From: Ifrita kowaldi
Taxonomy: Eukaryota > Chordata > Aves > Passeriformes > Cinclosomatidae
Direction: 5' to 3'
Assembly (NCBI GenBank): GCA_013398055.1
Contig: VZRS01005628.1
Coordinates: 62,001 to 126,000 of the forward strand
Length of the DNA: 64,000 bases
In this document: positions 1 through 12,443 of the stretch, in pieces
Numbering within the stretch: position 1 is the stretch's first letter
Layout: every line of letters starts with the position of its first letter
Position numbers and translations under genes: made by a program
Notes under the pieces: model-generated
What the model was told of the DNA's origin: nothing
The model's input: only the letters and a program-made list of their open reading frames with translations
The model's database searches: none

Positions 1-1174
1 AAATTGCTTTTTACAGCAAAAAAAAAAAAAAAGAAGAAGGAAAATCATATTGCAAGGAAAAAATACAATTTTCTCATTATTCTCTGGAGATATGGCTGCT
101 GCACATGTCATTGCTAATGCTTTGTACTTCTGAGTTTAATCAAAATTAAAAATAATGTTGGACAATTATAGGAACATGCTTCTCATCTCTTTGAAGCTAC
201 AATTGCTCAGTAATTTGCTTTTAGTGGACTTCCCCTTTTTTTCCAGATTATTCTAAAATTAGAGTTAATTTTTTTACAGCTTCAGAGTCATTATCATGCA
301 AGCCTCTCTCCCCAAAATCAGGAGAGGCAGATCCAACAGAGCCCTGGAGCGCTGATAGTTTTTTGTGGGGTTTTTTTGGTGAAGTTTCATCCCACCAGCA
401 GCAATGGGAAAAGCAAATGATGGGGTTTAATCTCTTCATCTCCACAAACTGCATTGCTACATCCTTTCTTAGAGCAGACAGGTTAAGGTTTCTGTCCATC
501 ATCCACTGAAATCAAAGGAAAACTCCCTGTGGTTTCAAGGATTAGTTTGAGCTGTTGTTGAGTACCTCTGTTCTTGTTCCCCAACAATTTTTACTGTTAC
601 CTACTGACCTCTGGTTGATCCTTGACCAACCTGGCAAAGATTTTGGCTGATAAACCAGAACAAAGAAATGTGAATTAAAAATCAGTCTGGATTGATGGCA
701 TGGATTGGCAAACCTGTCTTTGAAGGTTCTGATGGATGCTGTCAATATTTGGGGGTGCTCAGGGTGAGCAGCCTGGTGGGATGGGGGTTTGGCTGGTCCA
801 GTTTGTTCTGCTCTTCCTGGAGAGCTCCACTGAAGGCCACAAAGCTGCCAGTGCTGGTGGCAGTAACAGTGGTGATATGCACAGCTGGGGGATGAAAATT
901 GCCCTTTGTATTCATCAAGTGTCAAAATTCAACTCTGTCTTTTCCTTTCTTGTTAGTCAGTTCTTCTGCAGCACCTGGGTTGGTTGGAAGAGTGGAAGAA
1001 GAGTGGAAGAAGAGTGGAAGAGGCTAAGCTTTCCTTTGGGGTTTCAAAATAAAAAAGTGTGAAACAAAGAGCCCGTGGCCAAACAAAATCTTCTGCCTTT
1101 CTCAGCCAAGGCATTTGGTGTTCAGCTCTGAATTGATGGTACCATAAAATATTGCTGTTCTGCTTCATCTGCAG
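1..1174 (+). other. C8B: C8B intron (left edge of window)
   Basis: No exon was found here on either strand. The first recognisable C8B exon starts at 1175 in mid-codon, so this stretch is read as the 3' part of the intron that precedes it. It holds an A-rich run near 18-32 and a small 11-bp tandem repeat at 991-1020. Nothing in it resembles the LDLRA or TSP1 exons expected further upstream, so those lie outside the window. Confidence 0.7.
991..1020. repeat. Short tandem repeat, 11-bp unit
   Basis: The unit AGTGGAAGAAG is repeated about 2.7 times without change, inside the C8B intron and about 150 bp before an exon. It is purine-rich microsatellite-like sequence with no evident function. Confidence 0.8.
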
Positions 1175-1307
1175 GTTGAATATCTTCACAAACAGCTTGG
1201 AAGGGTTGGTTCTTGATCACAGGTACTACGCTGGGGGATGTTCTCCCCATTACATCACGGACACGAGGTTCAGGAAGCCGTACAACGTGGAAAGCTACAC
1301 GCCAGAG
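1175..1307 (+). CDS. C8B: C8B exon (start of MACPF region)
   Basis: The acceptor is CTGCAG just before 1175 and the donor is GAG|GTACGT. The exon begins with the last base of a split Gly codon and ends on a codon boundary. It encodes LNIFTNSLEG, then LDHRYYAGGCSPHYI and FRKPYNVESYTPE, which align with the mammalian C8 beta segment that follows LDLRA. The insertion present in C8 alpha is absent here. Confidence 0.95.
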
Positions 1308-4300
1308 GTACGTGTCAGCAAATAAACTTACACACACATATTCCAGTGGATTAAGTGCCCAAAGCTTCATTGCTGGATCATTTTGTGAAAAAATCACAAA
1401 ATTCCTGACACCCAAAAGGATCAGGCTGAATTTTACCCTATTCCAGAACATCCTCGTACCCCACGCTCTCCACGATGTTGAACACATCATGTGATTTGTG
1501 TGAAAACTTGTTCCTGTCAGGCATCAAAGCTGTATTTCAAATATTATATGTATGACCTTAATGCTTTTGATGACATGATGCTTTTGAGTGCTGCCCACTA
1601 GGAAACCTTTTCCTTTTAGAATTTGTACTTTAATTGATGCCTATGTTTAAGATTTCACCTTCTTTGCATAAGATAGACATACTAAGTGAAAGCCTGAGGA
1701 CCTTGCAGTGTGGAGGAGATAGGAGCTTTCCTGCTGCTGTAAATCAAGCATTCTTGAAGTACCTGTGTTAATAATAATAGTGCTTTGCAATTATACAAGG
1801 CTTTTCATCTTCAAAGTGCAAGCATTAATTCACAAGTATATTTGTGTCTGCATTCCTTCCCCGTGCTTCAGGTGTACAATCGCTATGCAGGAAATGAGAT
1901 GTGTTGTTTTTCCTTTCTGTTTAGACCAAAGGCAAATATGAATTTACAATGACTGAATATGACTCCTACTCAAATTATGAAAGCAGTGTCCTGAAGGCAA
2001 AATCTTCGCAGTCAAGCTTTGGCATCGGTATAAAAATACCACGAGTGTTTGAACTTGGTTACAATTCAAATGACATCAGGTTCAAGAAGTTCATGCAGAG
2101 GATGAAAAGATTTTCTTCAAGTGTAAGCACTGCTCCATTTAATTCCCTGCTAACGTGTTCCCTGTGAGTGTGTGTTGTGTGTTGGTTTGATGCTCCTGCT
2201 CAGGTCAGCAGCCAGGACTGGGATAAATCAAATCTTTTTCCCCAACTGGATTCTGCCATTTGTTCAAGTCTCGACTACCCCCACAATGCCTTCCTTTGTG
2301 TTTGCAGCATCCAGGAGCTTTTCCATTCAGCTCTCAGCCAGGGTCTGAGCTGCCTGACCTTTGAAATCAGCCACAACTTGTTGAGAGGACTCAGTGATCC
2401 TTGTGGGTCCCTTCCAGCTGTGGATATTCTCTGATTCTGAGTGTGGTCTGTCCAGTGCCCTGCTGGGCATCCACCTTTGAATGTTTGTCATGAAGTCATC
2501 TAAAAATTGAAACTAAGAAGCCTGTTCAACTTGACTCTACAACTCCTATGACTGCCATAACTTGTTTTCTTTTTTTTCATCTGTTATTGCCATAAACAAA
2601 CATAGCTCATGTCAGTGGTTTGATAGTATCACCAACCTGTGTCTCCTTTCAGTATGAAATGTACTCAGGAATGGCAGAGTATTCCTTGCATTTGATTCCT
2701 GCAAAGTGGCATTTCCCACAATAAGATCAGTGGTTGATGAGAAGCATTTGCAATAGATATTCATAAAGAAACCCCATGTTAAGTCCTGATTTTATTATTT
2801 AAGCTGCAGACCTCTGTACTGAGCCCTCCCTGATGTGCTTGTGCTGCTGGCTCAGACAGCTGAACACTAAATTCTTCAAACATAATGAAAGACATTTTCT
2901 GTCCCAGACTTTTGTGCCAGAAAGGGGAGAGAGAATTTATCCATGTACACATATCTACACAGAGACATAAAAATGTGTGTGTGTGTGTGTGTGAGAGAGC
3001 GTTTGTGTTTTCTTCTTTCCTTTCAGTTTTGATGAGGGCACACTCTGTGAAATACAAATATGAACCTAGCTCAGCCAGAGAATCCCCATTTCCCATACAA
3101 ATCATGATTTCAGATGTCAGAACTTTTCAGGAGAGGGCTTGTGAGAGAGAAAGTTTTATTAGGGGTGGAGCAGTCCCACAGGATGCCGAGGTGTCCCTGC
3201 GTCCTGTGTGTGCCACGTCAGAACCTGGACCCTGCCTTTCCCTGTGTCCCAGTCATGGCCTGACTCTCAGGAACTTCTCTACTAAAAGTTTTGCTTTTGC
3301 AAAAGTTAGCTAGAAGATTTCCAGTTAGGAGACTTCCAGTTAGGAGATTTCCAGTTGGAAACTGTGTAATTAATAAATCCCGGCCGGCACTAATTGTTTA
3401 ACCGCACGTGACCCCGCATTGCCACAAGGATGACATCCCTCACTCCTCCCGGGTTCTCCTGTGCTCCTGCCTTTCCTGCAGTCCAGCAAGTTCATCCACG
3501 CCCGTTCCGAGCTGGCTGTTGGTGTTTACAAGCTGAAGCCCCGAGCCCTGATGCTGCATCACGAGTTCCTGCAGAGGCTCCGGCAGCTCCCCACGGAATA
3601 CAGCTACGGGGAATACCGGGAGCTCTACAGGGACTTTGGGACACACTTCATCAAGGAGGCCACCGTTGGAGGCACCTATGAATATACTTTGGTCATGAAC
3701 AGCGACGAGCTCCGCAAGGCGGGTACGTGCACCTGATGGTTGGGAAGGAGCTTTGGGAGCAGCTTTTGGGTGCTGAAACCCCTCTGCAGGCACGCAGGGA
3801 TGGCTCAGGTCTGAGGTCAGGAGAGGGAGATGAGGGAAGAAGGAGTCAACAGCGTCTCAGAGAAATCCTGCAGGAAACGTGGGAGTGGAGGTGCTCTTTG
3901 GCAGTGAATAAAGAGGTTTTCAAAGCATGCTCAGCATCGTGGGCTGGATTTAGTTCACAAAGAAAGGCCCTGTGGCAAGTATTTTAGACAACATATTTTA
4001 GAGGCTGACAAGATGTTGAGATGAATGAGAATCGTGGATCTTAACACTTCTGTTAGCTTTGAAAGCCTTCGACCAAGTTCTTTTTCCACTGCCTTTCAAA
4101 TGGCCGTTTCGAAACACCTTTAGCCTCGAGAGCTTTTCCAGCACGTAGGAAACAGTAAATAATTTACTGGGTGACTCTTGTGCCTGACATGGCTCCTGCT
4201 CTTTGGCTCTGGCTCCCTTTGTTGTGAGAAATGATGATTGTTGTGCAGGACAGAGCGAGCAGGGTGACATTAATCAATAGCTGCACTCTCAATTATTTAT

Positions 4301-7300
4301 TCATTGGCAGGGCAGTGAGGAACTGCCTCCGCTGTCTGTTTGCAGAGGCATTTACTGGGCTCTGCTTTGTGCGATGCTCAGTCTGTTTGCTCTTCTGCTG
4401 TGTAGGAAGTTCCTTACCCTGGAGTCTGGTAGAGCCCAGAGGGACAGAATTTAGACTCAGATTTCAGGTATTGAAATTCTAACGGAGTTTCCCAATTTCT
4501 CAGCTGTTGGTGTGAGCCCATCACAAGCCATGTTTGTTTGAACTAAAGTGTATTATTGTTTGCATCAAAATTCTGAGTGTCTGCTGACCCAGATCAGCAT
4601 CCTGCAGCAATAACAACATTTTCACACCAGTGCTGAGCTGGGCTGTGAGTTCTCACCAGGGTTTTGTAGGTCCAGTCTGAGAATTTAGGGTTTTCCCTTC
4701 AAATCCCACATTATGTTTGTACTGTCTGTGCTGGAGCTGAAGTTTTCTTTTGCAGATCTGGTATCATGCACTGCATCACGTGGTTGGAACTTGCTCTGCT
4801 CTCACACAGAATCCAATCTGCCACATCATAGAATCATGGGATCCTTTAGGTTGGAAAAGCTCTCTTAGATCATGGAGTCCAAACTGTTAACCCAGCACTG
4901 CCAAGGCCACCACTAATCCACGTCCCCAAGTGCCACATTCACATGTCCTATAAATCCCTCTGGGCTTGGTGACTCCATCCTTGCCCTGGGAAGCTTCTTC
5001 CAGGGCTTGATAACCTTTTTGGTGAAGAAATGTTTCCTGATATCCAATCTAAATTTCCGTGAAGCAGTTAAGGCTCTTCTGGCAGCAGAGAATTGGAGAT
5101 GGGAGCTGGTAAAAGGAGGAAAAGCTATTTTATCTATTCCTCTTTAAAAGTCTGGCTCCTGGGGATGGAGAGGGGTGCTGGGGAGTCTGTGGTTAGACAA
5201 CCACTGTTTTTCCACCCACTGCAGCTCTGGGTGGGTGATTAAAATCCTCCTTTTCTAGCATTTACTTTGCATTTCCGCTTGGTTTCAGAGTTCTCTAAAA
5301 CTCAGAGATTTCATTTCATATGGTTCTGTTAAATATCAAAAAACCCCCCTAAATCTTCATCTTATCTTTTCTTTTCCCCCAAAGCAAAAATACTCATCAA
5401 CTCCCATTTTCTGTGCACATGGAGATAAAACATGAAACAGTTGTATTAAAACCCCACAATTTTTGGTTTTATGTTTAAGGTTATTCTCTGAGCGATGTCC
5501 AGAAATGTGCCCAGAAGGGCTTCAACATTGGTGTGAATCTTCGTATGGTCTCTGTGGGACTTGGAGTAGATTCAGCTGGCTGTAAAGCCCTTTTGAAAGA
5601 GATTGGAGGTAAGCATGAAACACTCCTGCCATCTCATTTCTTTGTCATAGCGAAAGGAAGATTTTGTGAGCTTGCCTGCCTGAAATATTTCCCCACTCCC
5701 TCACAGCCACTTTTGGGTCTCCTGGCTAACCCCAGCCAGGCTTAACAGAGGGGAAGATGTCTCAAAGCTTGGGGTTTTACCTGTATTTTCTATGTAGAGA
5801 GTAAATATCTGCTCAGCATCCCAAGGAAAAGCAGGGGCAGATCAACCATTCCCCACCAGGCCAGCGCTGTGTTAAATACCAACCCTCACCTCTCAGCAGG
5901 GCAACCCAGCACATCCCTTTTTGCATCCTGATGGAGAAAACAGGGAGGTGATGGTGTTGTGGGATCCTCTGGGGACGTGGGGAGCTGGAGGTGTGCGTGG
6001 GAGGAAGGTGCACCTGGAAATACGTGGAGGAGAACAAGGGATCTTCCTGGTGGTGAGGAGCATCGGGCTGTGCAAGGACCTGTGAGCTTAAAACCGTAGG
6101 GAAGGAATTTATGGGAGAGATGCAGGGTGCAGGGTGGGGAATTCCTGCAGGGGAGCAGGAGGGACACAGCACACCCTTTGTAGGAAACCAGGTGAGGAAC
6201 ACTCATGGCCTTTTCCCTTTGCCCTCTGGGTGGGACGGGTCCCGTACAGGGGTGTTATTTTGCTGTTTGCTGGCCACTGCAGCCCACAGAGACACAACCT
6301 GGGCAGAGCTGGGCACTTTCTGAGGGTGTTTTTGCAGACAGCACCGCCAAGAAGCAGTTTGTGGAGGATTTCCTCGCTCTGGTCCGCGGTGGAGCGAGCG
6401 AGCACATCGCCACCTTGGCCCACAAGGACCTGCCCACGGCCGAGCTCATGCAGCAGTGGGGAGAGGCTGTGCAGTACAACCCTGAGATCATAAAGCTGAA
6501 GGTATTGCATCCCTCACCTCCTCCAGCCTCAGCTTGGAGAACTCTGTGTTTAAATAAAGAGGATTTAGAGAAAAAAAAACCCCAGGAATAATAGACCTCA
6601 TTGCACGGTGTAGCTTCTCTGAGTGAGTATTCAGAAAAACAAAGGTGTGATGCTTTAAAGGGTCTGTGGTCAGAAAGACACAAAGTAAACAGCTTTAACC
6701 CTTTAACTGGGCTGTGTAGATGCCATTTCTTGCTGCCTGCCAGGCAGATCAGACAATCCACCTTCTGTTTCACCAGTGTATAACTTAACAAAATTACATC
6801 TGGCAGCATGTATTTTAGAAGGACTTCTGTTTTCCTTGATGTTTATCAACTTCTGTGAGAACCAGTGACAGTTCTTTCTGGTTCAGAAGGTCAAGTGGTT
6901 CACTGTGCATGCCTGGATGTTTGTACAGCTTAGCTGAACCTTAAAAACAGGAGTTAGGCTTTGAAGAGTCAAGGATTTTTGATCCTGGAGAGTTTTAGAA
7001 ATGCAAAAAGCAAGCAGAAGCGTGTAGCAGTTCTGCCTCATCGTCTTTAGTGTCAAAATGAGTGAATAGAACAAAGGTGCAAGAGAACATCCTTTTAAAC
7101 AGGAGTTTGGACTGGTAGAGGTGGAAATTGATTTATAGTTGCTTTCCATTGTAAAAATTAATTTTAGGCAAAGATCTTTACATTTGTAAAAGGCAGGTTT
7201 TTCTCCAGAAGGAGGTGAATTTTAAAAAGGTGAAGCAACAAAACTCTGTAATTTGGAAATACAGCCAGTGCCCATCTGGCACTTGCTGCAGCCCCTGGTG

Positions 7301-10300
7301 TGCTGTGGATTGAGCTTCCAGAAATGCATTGGGAGGTCTCAGGGCGGGAGACAAGAGAAATGCAACCCTCTGCCCCAAATCCCACAGACAGAAAAATCTC
7401 CCATGAGGAACTGAGGTGTTCTTTGTCTTGCCTGGCATCAGTGACCAGGCTGCCCAGTGAAAAACCTCAGGCGGATGTAATTTGGATTTGGTATCTTCAT
7501 TTCCATACCAATATCCCTGTGGGGCTTGAAGATCAAAAGTACCAGCGGAGTGTGACTAAATGTCAGCCCAAGAATGCTTAGTTAGGGAAAACTAAAGCAA
7601 ATCAGTTCATAAATCATCTGCTGGAGGGACTTGGCAGGTCACTCTTAGTGTATTTCCTCATTTGTATGATCTGAATTCAAAAGGCAAAGTATGGATCAGA
7701 GATAATTGATGAAGAGTGGATGTACAGCAGCAGGAAATGAGCATTTTTTTTCTTTTTATTGGAACATTCTTTGGGTTCTTGTAGTTTGAGCCTGTGACAG
7801 CGGGAGGGTGATCTTTCATGCTTACTGTGTGTGGCCTGCGTGGCAACATCTCTGCAGTGAGGATGGGAATTTGGGATGGATCCTCTGCTGGCACATGGAA
7901 ATATCATCCCACTGGCAATCGTGGGTGGCTGGCACTATTGACACCCCACTCTAACTCTCCCTTGTTCTCAGGAGGAAAATAAATGAGTGAGCCAAAGTCT
8001 CCTTGGTCCCTGCACGTTCACTGTGTTGTGCATCCCCTTGTCCTCTCTCCCCGACCCCATCTGCGGGTGGAGATCAAATCCTCTCCCTTCTGGAAGGGAA
8101 TGGAAACCCTTCTCTGGGCCCCATAAAGACAGAAACCAGCCTTGAAATGCAGGAGTGGTGAAGGTGGAAGTGCTGATGTGAATCCCTGTGACTGGTGTCT
8201 CTGGCTGTGCTGGGGGGCTGTAGGAGGAGGTTGTTGTGGATGGTTTTTAGGGGACATTTTTAACATCAGAGTAAGAGATCACTCAGAAAACGTGAGTTGG
8301 AGCAAATCTGATCTATAAATGTCTGTACCAGGAATGTGGATGAGGAAGGATTTAATGAAACTCCTGTGCAGCTTAGCCTGCTTGTCAGCCAGCAGCTTGG
8401 CTGCTCTGTTTTGTTACACATTTCCAACTGCTCTGGTGTTGGAAAGCAAGGGGAGCATCCCTGGGTGTGTTCCTGGCATCGTGGCCTTGTTGTTCACAAG
8501 GTTTTAGCAAACAGCAATGGGAAACCTGGGGTTTGTGCCACACAACCTCCATTTCCCTCTCCAGCTGTGCCACCACCGGGCCTTGGGATGTTCAGAGGGT
8601 CTCGAGCTTGGGAATTAATGCAGTTTCTCCCCTCCCTTCAGGCAGAGCCACTGTATGAGCTGGTGACTCCCTCTGACTTGGCTGATTCCATCAAAATAAA
8701 AGAGAATCTGCGGCGGGCTCTGGAGGAGTTCCAGCTGGAGACCAGTTCCTGTCGCTGTGCTCCGTGCCACGGGAATGGCATCGCCTTCCTGACAGGTACA
8801 GGGATCCTGCTCCTCTTTTTCTTGATTGAAATCAGTTGGGAATTTGTGGGGAGCACATGGCAAGCAGTCTGCTCTTGAGTTTCTCCTGTCATTTCTTTCT
8901 CAGGTAATTACTCTGTTTTTAAAGTTACTCTGTTTGTAAAGTCCTGGTAAGTAAAGACAGTAAAGTCAAGGGATGTGTCTTTGTAATGGGAGTGACCATT
9001 ATCTGTTATCAGTTTTACAGAAGAATTTGTTACTTCTCAATTATCCATTAAAAAAAAAAATCTTTGACATCTTTAAGTCTCCTCCTTTTGCTTTTAACAT
9101 TGCTCCCATCCTCCTGGAGAAGTGACTACTGTCTCAGCATTAATTAGTGTTTGTAAAAGTGTTTTGAAGATGAAAAGCACCATGTAAGTGCCAAGCACAG
9201 TGATCACCACCACCTCCCCCTGTTTCTGATAGAAGCTGTCCTCCTTTGTAAGCAGGCTGTGATTTAAAAAATGAAGGGGAAAAATAATCAAATTAAATGA
9301 AAACTGCTCTGCCTAAACAAGAGGTATATGATGTGATGAGAGCTTCTAACAAAGGGACCATTTTGTCAAGTGCCTAATTCCAATCTGCATCTGCAAAAGT
9401 CCTGATGAGGATCATTATCATCAAATTGTATCTAATGCAGAAACGATCACTTCAGGTACCAGCCAGCTGATTGTAGCACTTCAAGCATTTGTCTCGTGGT
9501 GACCTTTGCTTAAATAACTTTCTAAGAGCTGAGTCCAGGTTAGTATTTCATTTTGGATCTTCTCAGCAAAAGGTTTTAAATGACCATATATTTTCTTAAG
9601 TGGGCAGTCTCCTCCAGATTCCAGACGTGGTATACACACCACAGTCCTGTGCAGCCAGAGCAGGGATTTTGGGCTTTTCCTCTGCCACAAAACCAAGTTA
9701 GGATATTTCTGTCCTGGTAGCTCTTTCTGGGTGCTGCAGTTTGTTCTGTATCAGCTTTACCACGAGCTTTCTCCAGAGACCTCACCTGCAGTGCTGCGTT
9801 CAGCTCTGAAACCCCAAATACTAAAAGGACGTGGAGCTGCTGGAGCGAGTCCAGAGGAGGCCACAGGGAAGGCAGGGTTATATGAGATACTGGGAATTAA
9901 TTCCTGGCTGTGAGGGTGGTGAGGCCCTGGCACAGGGTGCCCAGAGAAGCTGTGGCTGCCCCTGGATCCCTGGAAGTGTCCAGGGCCAGGTTGGCCAGGG
10001 CTTGGAGCAACCTGGGATAGTGGAAGGTGTCCCTGCCCGTGGCAATGGAGTTGGAATGAGATAAGCCTTAAATTCCCTTCCAACCCAAACCATTCCAGGG
10101 TTCTGTGATCTGTTTTGGAGAGGAGCAGGAGGACTCTGTGGTCCCCTGGCTGGTGGAGTTGCACCAGTGAGTCAGAGGTTGAGCTGCAGGGCAGGAACAA
10201 ATGGCTGGGGAGGTGAGAGGGGTGGCAGGGCCATCACAGCTCCCCTCTTTATTGGTATTGATCCCTTCAGCACTGGAGAAGAATGATGACATTTCACCCT

Positions 10301-12018
10301 CTGGCCCTTCCTCACAGAAGATGAAGTGCTGGAGAGGAGTGGATGCCTGCTGGGAAAGGTGGCTCCAGGTCTGTAATTGCCACCATCTCTGCTTGCTTTC
10401 AGGAACAGAGTGTGAGTGCTTGTGTCCCCTCGGCTACAGCGGCACCGCCTGTGAGATCAGCAGGAGGAAAGGTGAGCGGCTCCCAGCTCCAAGGAGACAA
10501 TCCCAGCTGTGTTAGGAGCATCCTGGGATGGCAGCTGATGGGTGGGGAGTGATGCCAACCCTGCCTGTCCCCAGTCTGCCCAGCCCAGCTGGGCCCCTGC
10601 AAAGGGGAGAGCTGTATTTTCCCTGCCCTCTTCTGAATTCCTCTGCCTTCCTGATGTGGTGGGTTTGTTTTTGCAGTTCAAAGCTGCGTGTACATGCCTT
10701 GCAATTGTATCAAAATACAAACTCCTGCCTAGTTTACAATCCTTGGAAAGCCTCAGGTCTCCTTCTCAGGAAACAGCTCTGTTTCCTAAGTTTTTCCCTT
10801 TGATAAAGTCAGCGTGTTGCAAACTGTTCTCCCCCAGATATGCTACCATGCATCTTAATCTTAAAATCTTATTACGTTGTTTTGAAGCATTTATTAATGC
10901 TTCTTGGTCACTTTATATCTCTGCTGTCTCCTGACTGATGTTCTTAACTCCTTCTAGTTTAGGATCATCTGTGAATTTAATCATTTTGTTTACTTCTTCC
11001 AGCTCATTAATTTAGATGCTAAATAATACCAGATCCCAGGCACCCAGAGCTCTGGCACCGTCCCACAATTTGATGCACTGCATTTATCACTGGCTTTGTT
11101 TACACCCTTTCCCAGTGCTCATTCTGCATGGCTGTGTCCAAACTGAGCCAGGCTGAAATGCACTTTAAGCCAAGATTTCACTGAACCAGGGGTCACTTTT
11201 GTGGGTGTTTTAAGGAATCCCACGGAGCCTTGAACTGTGGAGTCACTGACACCTTACTTCAGTCTGTTTTCCACACACATAGACACATCCAACCCTCCCA
11301 AAGCTCACATCCATCCATTTGTCAACACGGTAACTTCATTTCTCACTCCCATTTCCTCCTTTTATGTGTTGCCTCCGTGATTCTCAGGATTTTGAATTTA
11401 TGTCACTCTCATGCTCAGGGTCCAGAAGAATCAGTGTAATAGGAAAAGCAGTGGAGGGAAAGCTGAATAGTCAAGCTGTTGTTCACTGAAGTGCTAACAC
11501 TGCCCCTACCACCTCGAAATGTGACTGAGACAAGTTTAGTTGGTCTGTTTCTTAACTAGGCTTGGACTAAGACAAAGAGAGAAACATCCTTCAAGCAAAT
11601 AAAAAGCTAATTGACTTTTTTTTCCCCCCTTTTCATGTCTTCCTGAAGTGTAGTTTGAACAAGCACCAGAAATGCTGAACAGAGAATTAACATCTCTAAA
11701 ACAATTGCTCATTGTTAATGACTCCAGTGTATTGTTAGTGATGTGGACAGGGGCAGAGCTGTTTGTGTTCAAGTACGATTCATGGGAGCTGACAGCTCTT
11801 CCCATGGAAAGAGCTGCTTGTTTCTGACAGTCCTTTCCAGCTTTGCTGTTTGTGGTTTTTTTCCAGATGCTGCTATTAATGGAAACTGGGGGTGCTGGGC
11901 CAGCTGGTCCCCGTGTTCAGGAGGTCAGAGGACCAGGAGGCGACAGTGCAACAACCCTGCCCCACAGAATGGTGGCTCCTCGTGCTCAGGGCCAGACTCT
12001 GAGACAGTTCCTTGCTAG
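1175..12018 (+). CDS. C8B: Complement component C8 beta chain (3' part of gene, 8 exons)
   Basis: C8 beta is a secreted, liver-made plasma protein. It docks C8 onto C5b-7 during assembly of the membrane attack complex. Exons in view: 1175-1307, 1925-2122, 3482-3722, 5480-5608, 6338-6501, 8642-8795, 10403-10471 and 11867-12018. All have GT-AG borders and compatible phases, and they give about 413 codons with no internal stop. In order they encode the segment after LDLRA, the MACPF domain with its signature (DFGTHF in the third exon), an EGF-like module split over two exons, and a C-terminal thrombospondin type 1 module ending PC-stop. From the mammalian protein of about 590 residues, roughly 175 N-terminal residues (signal, TSP1, LDLRA) are missing and should lie left of the window. 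C8 beta rather than C8 alpha is indicated because the loop after GGCSPHYI runs straight into FRKPYN, without the C8-gamma-binding insertion, and because the gene converges on C8A. No frameshift or loss of a key cysteine was seen. Confidence 0.96.
1925..2122 (+). CDS. C8B: C8B exon (MACPF, 198 bp)
   Basis: It has 66 codons, phase 0 to phase 0. The acceptor is TTTCTGTTTAG and the donor AGT|GTAAGC. It begins TKGKYEFTMTEYDSY and contains GIGIKIPRVFELG and KRFSSS. This is the first part of the MACPF fold, including what should be the first membrane-inserting helical cluster. Confidence 0.95.
2385..2440 (+). mobile_element. CR1 LINE tail fragment
   Basis: The sequence GATCCTTGTGGGTCCCTTCC followed by ATATTCTCTGATTCTGA matches the terminal part of avian CR1 elements, including the degenerate ATTCTGTG-like 3' repeat. 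It is heavily 5'-truncated and lies in a C8B intron on the sense strand. Confidence 0.55.
2974..2993. repeat. (TG)10 microsatellite
   Basis: Ten uninterrupted TG dinucleotides lie in the C8B intron between the 198-bp and 241-bp exons, followed by a short GA run. This is a potential polymorphic marker. Confidence 0.95.
3315..3358. repeat. 15-bp tandem repeat, three copies
   Basis: Three adjacent copies of AGATTTCCAGTTAGG occur. The second has one substitution and the third is one base shorter. The repeat lies in the C8B intron about 125 bp before the 241-bp MACPF exon. Each copy carries a TTCCAG that resembles an acceptor, but no coding sequence follows. Confidence 0.85.
3482..3722 (+). CDS. 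C8B: C8B exon (MACPF core, 241 bp)
   Basis: The acceptor is CTTTCCTGCAG and the donor G|GTACGT. The exon runs from phase 0 to phase 1. It encodes SSKFIHARSELAVGVYKLKPR, then YSYGEYRELYRDFGTHFIKEA and VGGTYEYTLVMN. DFGTHF is the MACPF signature (Y/F-G-T-H-F/Y). Its length is identical to the matching C8A exon at 27529-27769. Confidence 0.97.
4826..5070 (-). mobile_element. CR1 LINE 3' fragment (reverse)
   Basis: From CATAGAATCATGGGATCCTT through CCACTAATCCACGTCCCCAAGTG to the segment with TTTCCTGATATCCAATCTAAA, this is the reverse complement of a CR1 3' end. It sits in the C8B intron in antisense orientation to the gene and is 5'-truncated, as is usual for CR1. Confidence 0.9.
5480..5608 (+). 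CDS. C8B: C8B exon (MACPF, 129 bp)
   Basis: The acceptor is TTTATGTTTAAG (AAG is unusual but usable) and the donor G|GTAAGC. Phase is 1 to 1. It encodes YSLSDVQKCAQKGFNIGVNL, then GLGVDSAGCKALLKEIG. Two cysteines flank a hydrophobic stretch, as in the second MACPF membrane-hairpin region. The length equals the C8A counterpart at 23048-23176. Confidence 0.95.
6338..6501 (+). CDS. C8B: C8B exon (end of MACPF, 164 bp)
   Basis: The acceptor is TTTTTGCAG and the donor AAG|GTATTG. Phase is 1 to 0. It encodes DSTAKKQFVEDFLALVRGGA, then SEHIATLAHKDLPTAELMQQ and WGEAVQYNPEIIKLK. The VRGGASEH and WG..VQYNP blocks are the conserved C-terminal end of the MACPF domain. Confidence 0.96.
8642..8795 (+). 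CDS. C8B: C8B exon (post-MACPF helix and first half of EGF)
   Basis: The acceptor is CTCCCTTCAG and the donor ACAG|GTACAG. Phase is 0 to 1. It encodes AEPLYELVTPSDLAD, a helical stretch LRRALEEFQLETSS, and the first EGF cysteines CRCAPCHGNGIAFLTG. In C8A the EGF is not interrupted at this point. Confidence 0.95.
9776..10112 (+). mobile_element. CR1 LINE 3' fragment (forward)
   Basis: The core GAGGCCCTGGCACAGGGTGC, then GGAAGTGTCCAGGGCCAGGT and AACCCAAACCATTCCAGGGT is the standard avian CR1 3' end. It runs forward, in the same sense as C8B, within the intron that splits the EGF module. It is truncated at the 5' end. Confidence 0.92.
10403..10471 (+). CDS. C8B: C8B exon (second half of EGF, 69 bp)
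   Basis: The acceptor is TTGCTTTCAG and the donor AAAG|GTGAGC. Phase is 1 to 1. It encodes TECECLCPLGYSGTACEISR, the C-terminal cysteines of the EGF-like module. Because it is symmetrical and only 69 bp, skipping it would keep frame but would break the EGF fold. Confidence 0.95.
10930..11170. repeat. Possible ancient diverged interspersed repeat
   Basis: The run around GATCATCTGTGAATTTAATCA and AATAATACCAGATCCCAGGC resembles the internal part of old LINE (CR1/L3-like) copies, which carry a comparable phrase. The match is from memory and weak, so this could be unique intron sequence. Confidence 0.25.
11867..12018 (+). CDS. C8B: C8B last exon (C-terminal TSP1 module, stop)
   Basis: The acceptor is TTTTTTTCCAG. 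The exon starts in phase 1 and ends at a TAG at 12016-12018. It encodes NGNWGCWASWSPC, then RRRQCNNPAPQNGG and ends ETVPC. The WxxWxxWxxC block is the thrombospondin type 1 pattern, whose tryptophans are C-mannosylated in C8 and other complement proteins. At 152 bp it is exactly as long as the C8A last exon. Confidence 0.97.
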
Positions 12019-12443
12019 AGGGAATCAGCAGGAACTCGCACAAAACTGATGGGCACTTGGCAGACTGCTGGGAAGACATCAATTCACTGGATTTCTGAGT
12101 CGGCCTCGCTCTGCCCATGGGTCTCATCCAAGTCAGAAACATTTCAGAAGACGCTGGGAGGGTGTTAGGAGCCCCACCTTTGGATGTGCAGTTGTCCCAT
12201 GCGATTGAATGTACTTACTGACCTCAATATTTTGCCTTTCCCTGCCTTTATTGCAGTGGGCTAAATGAGACAAGCTTTATCTCTGTCTGCATTTGGTAGC
12301 TGCATGATTTCAAATTGTACTGTCTTGCTGTTGAAGGTTCCTTTGAGATAAGAAGAGACACTTTGATCTTACGTGCAGCAGGATGTGCACTAATGCACAG
12401 CTTCTGTGAAGGCAGCTGTGTCATGTGGAGCAAAATACAGCAC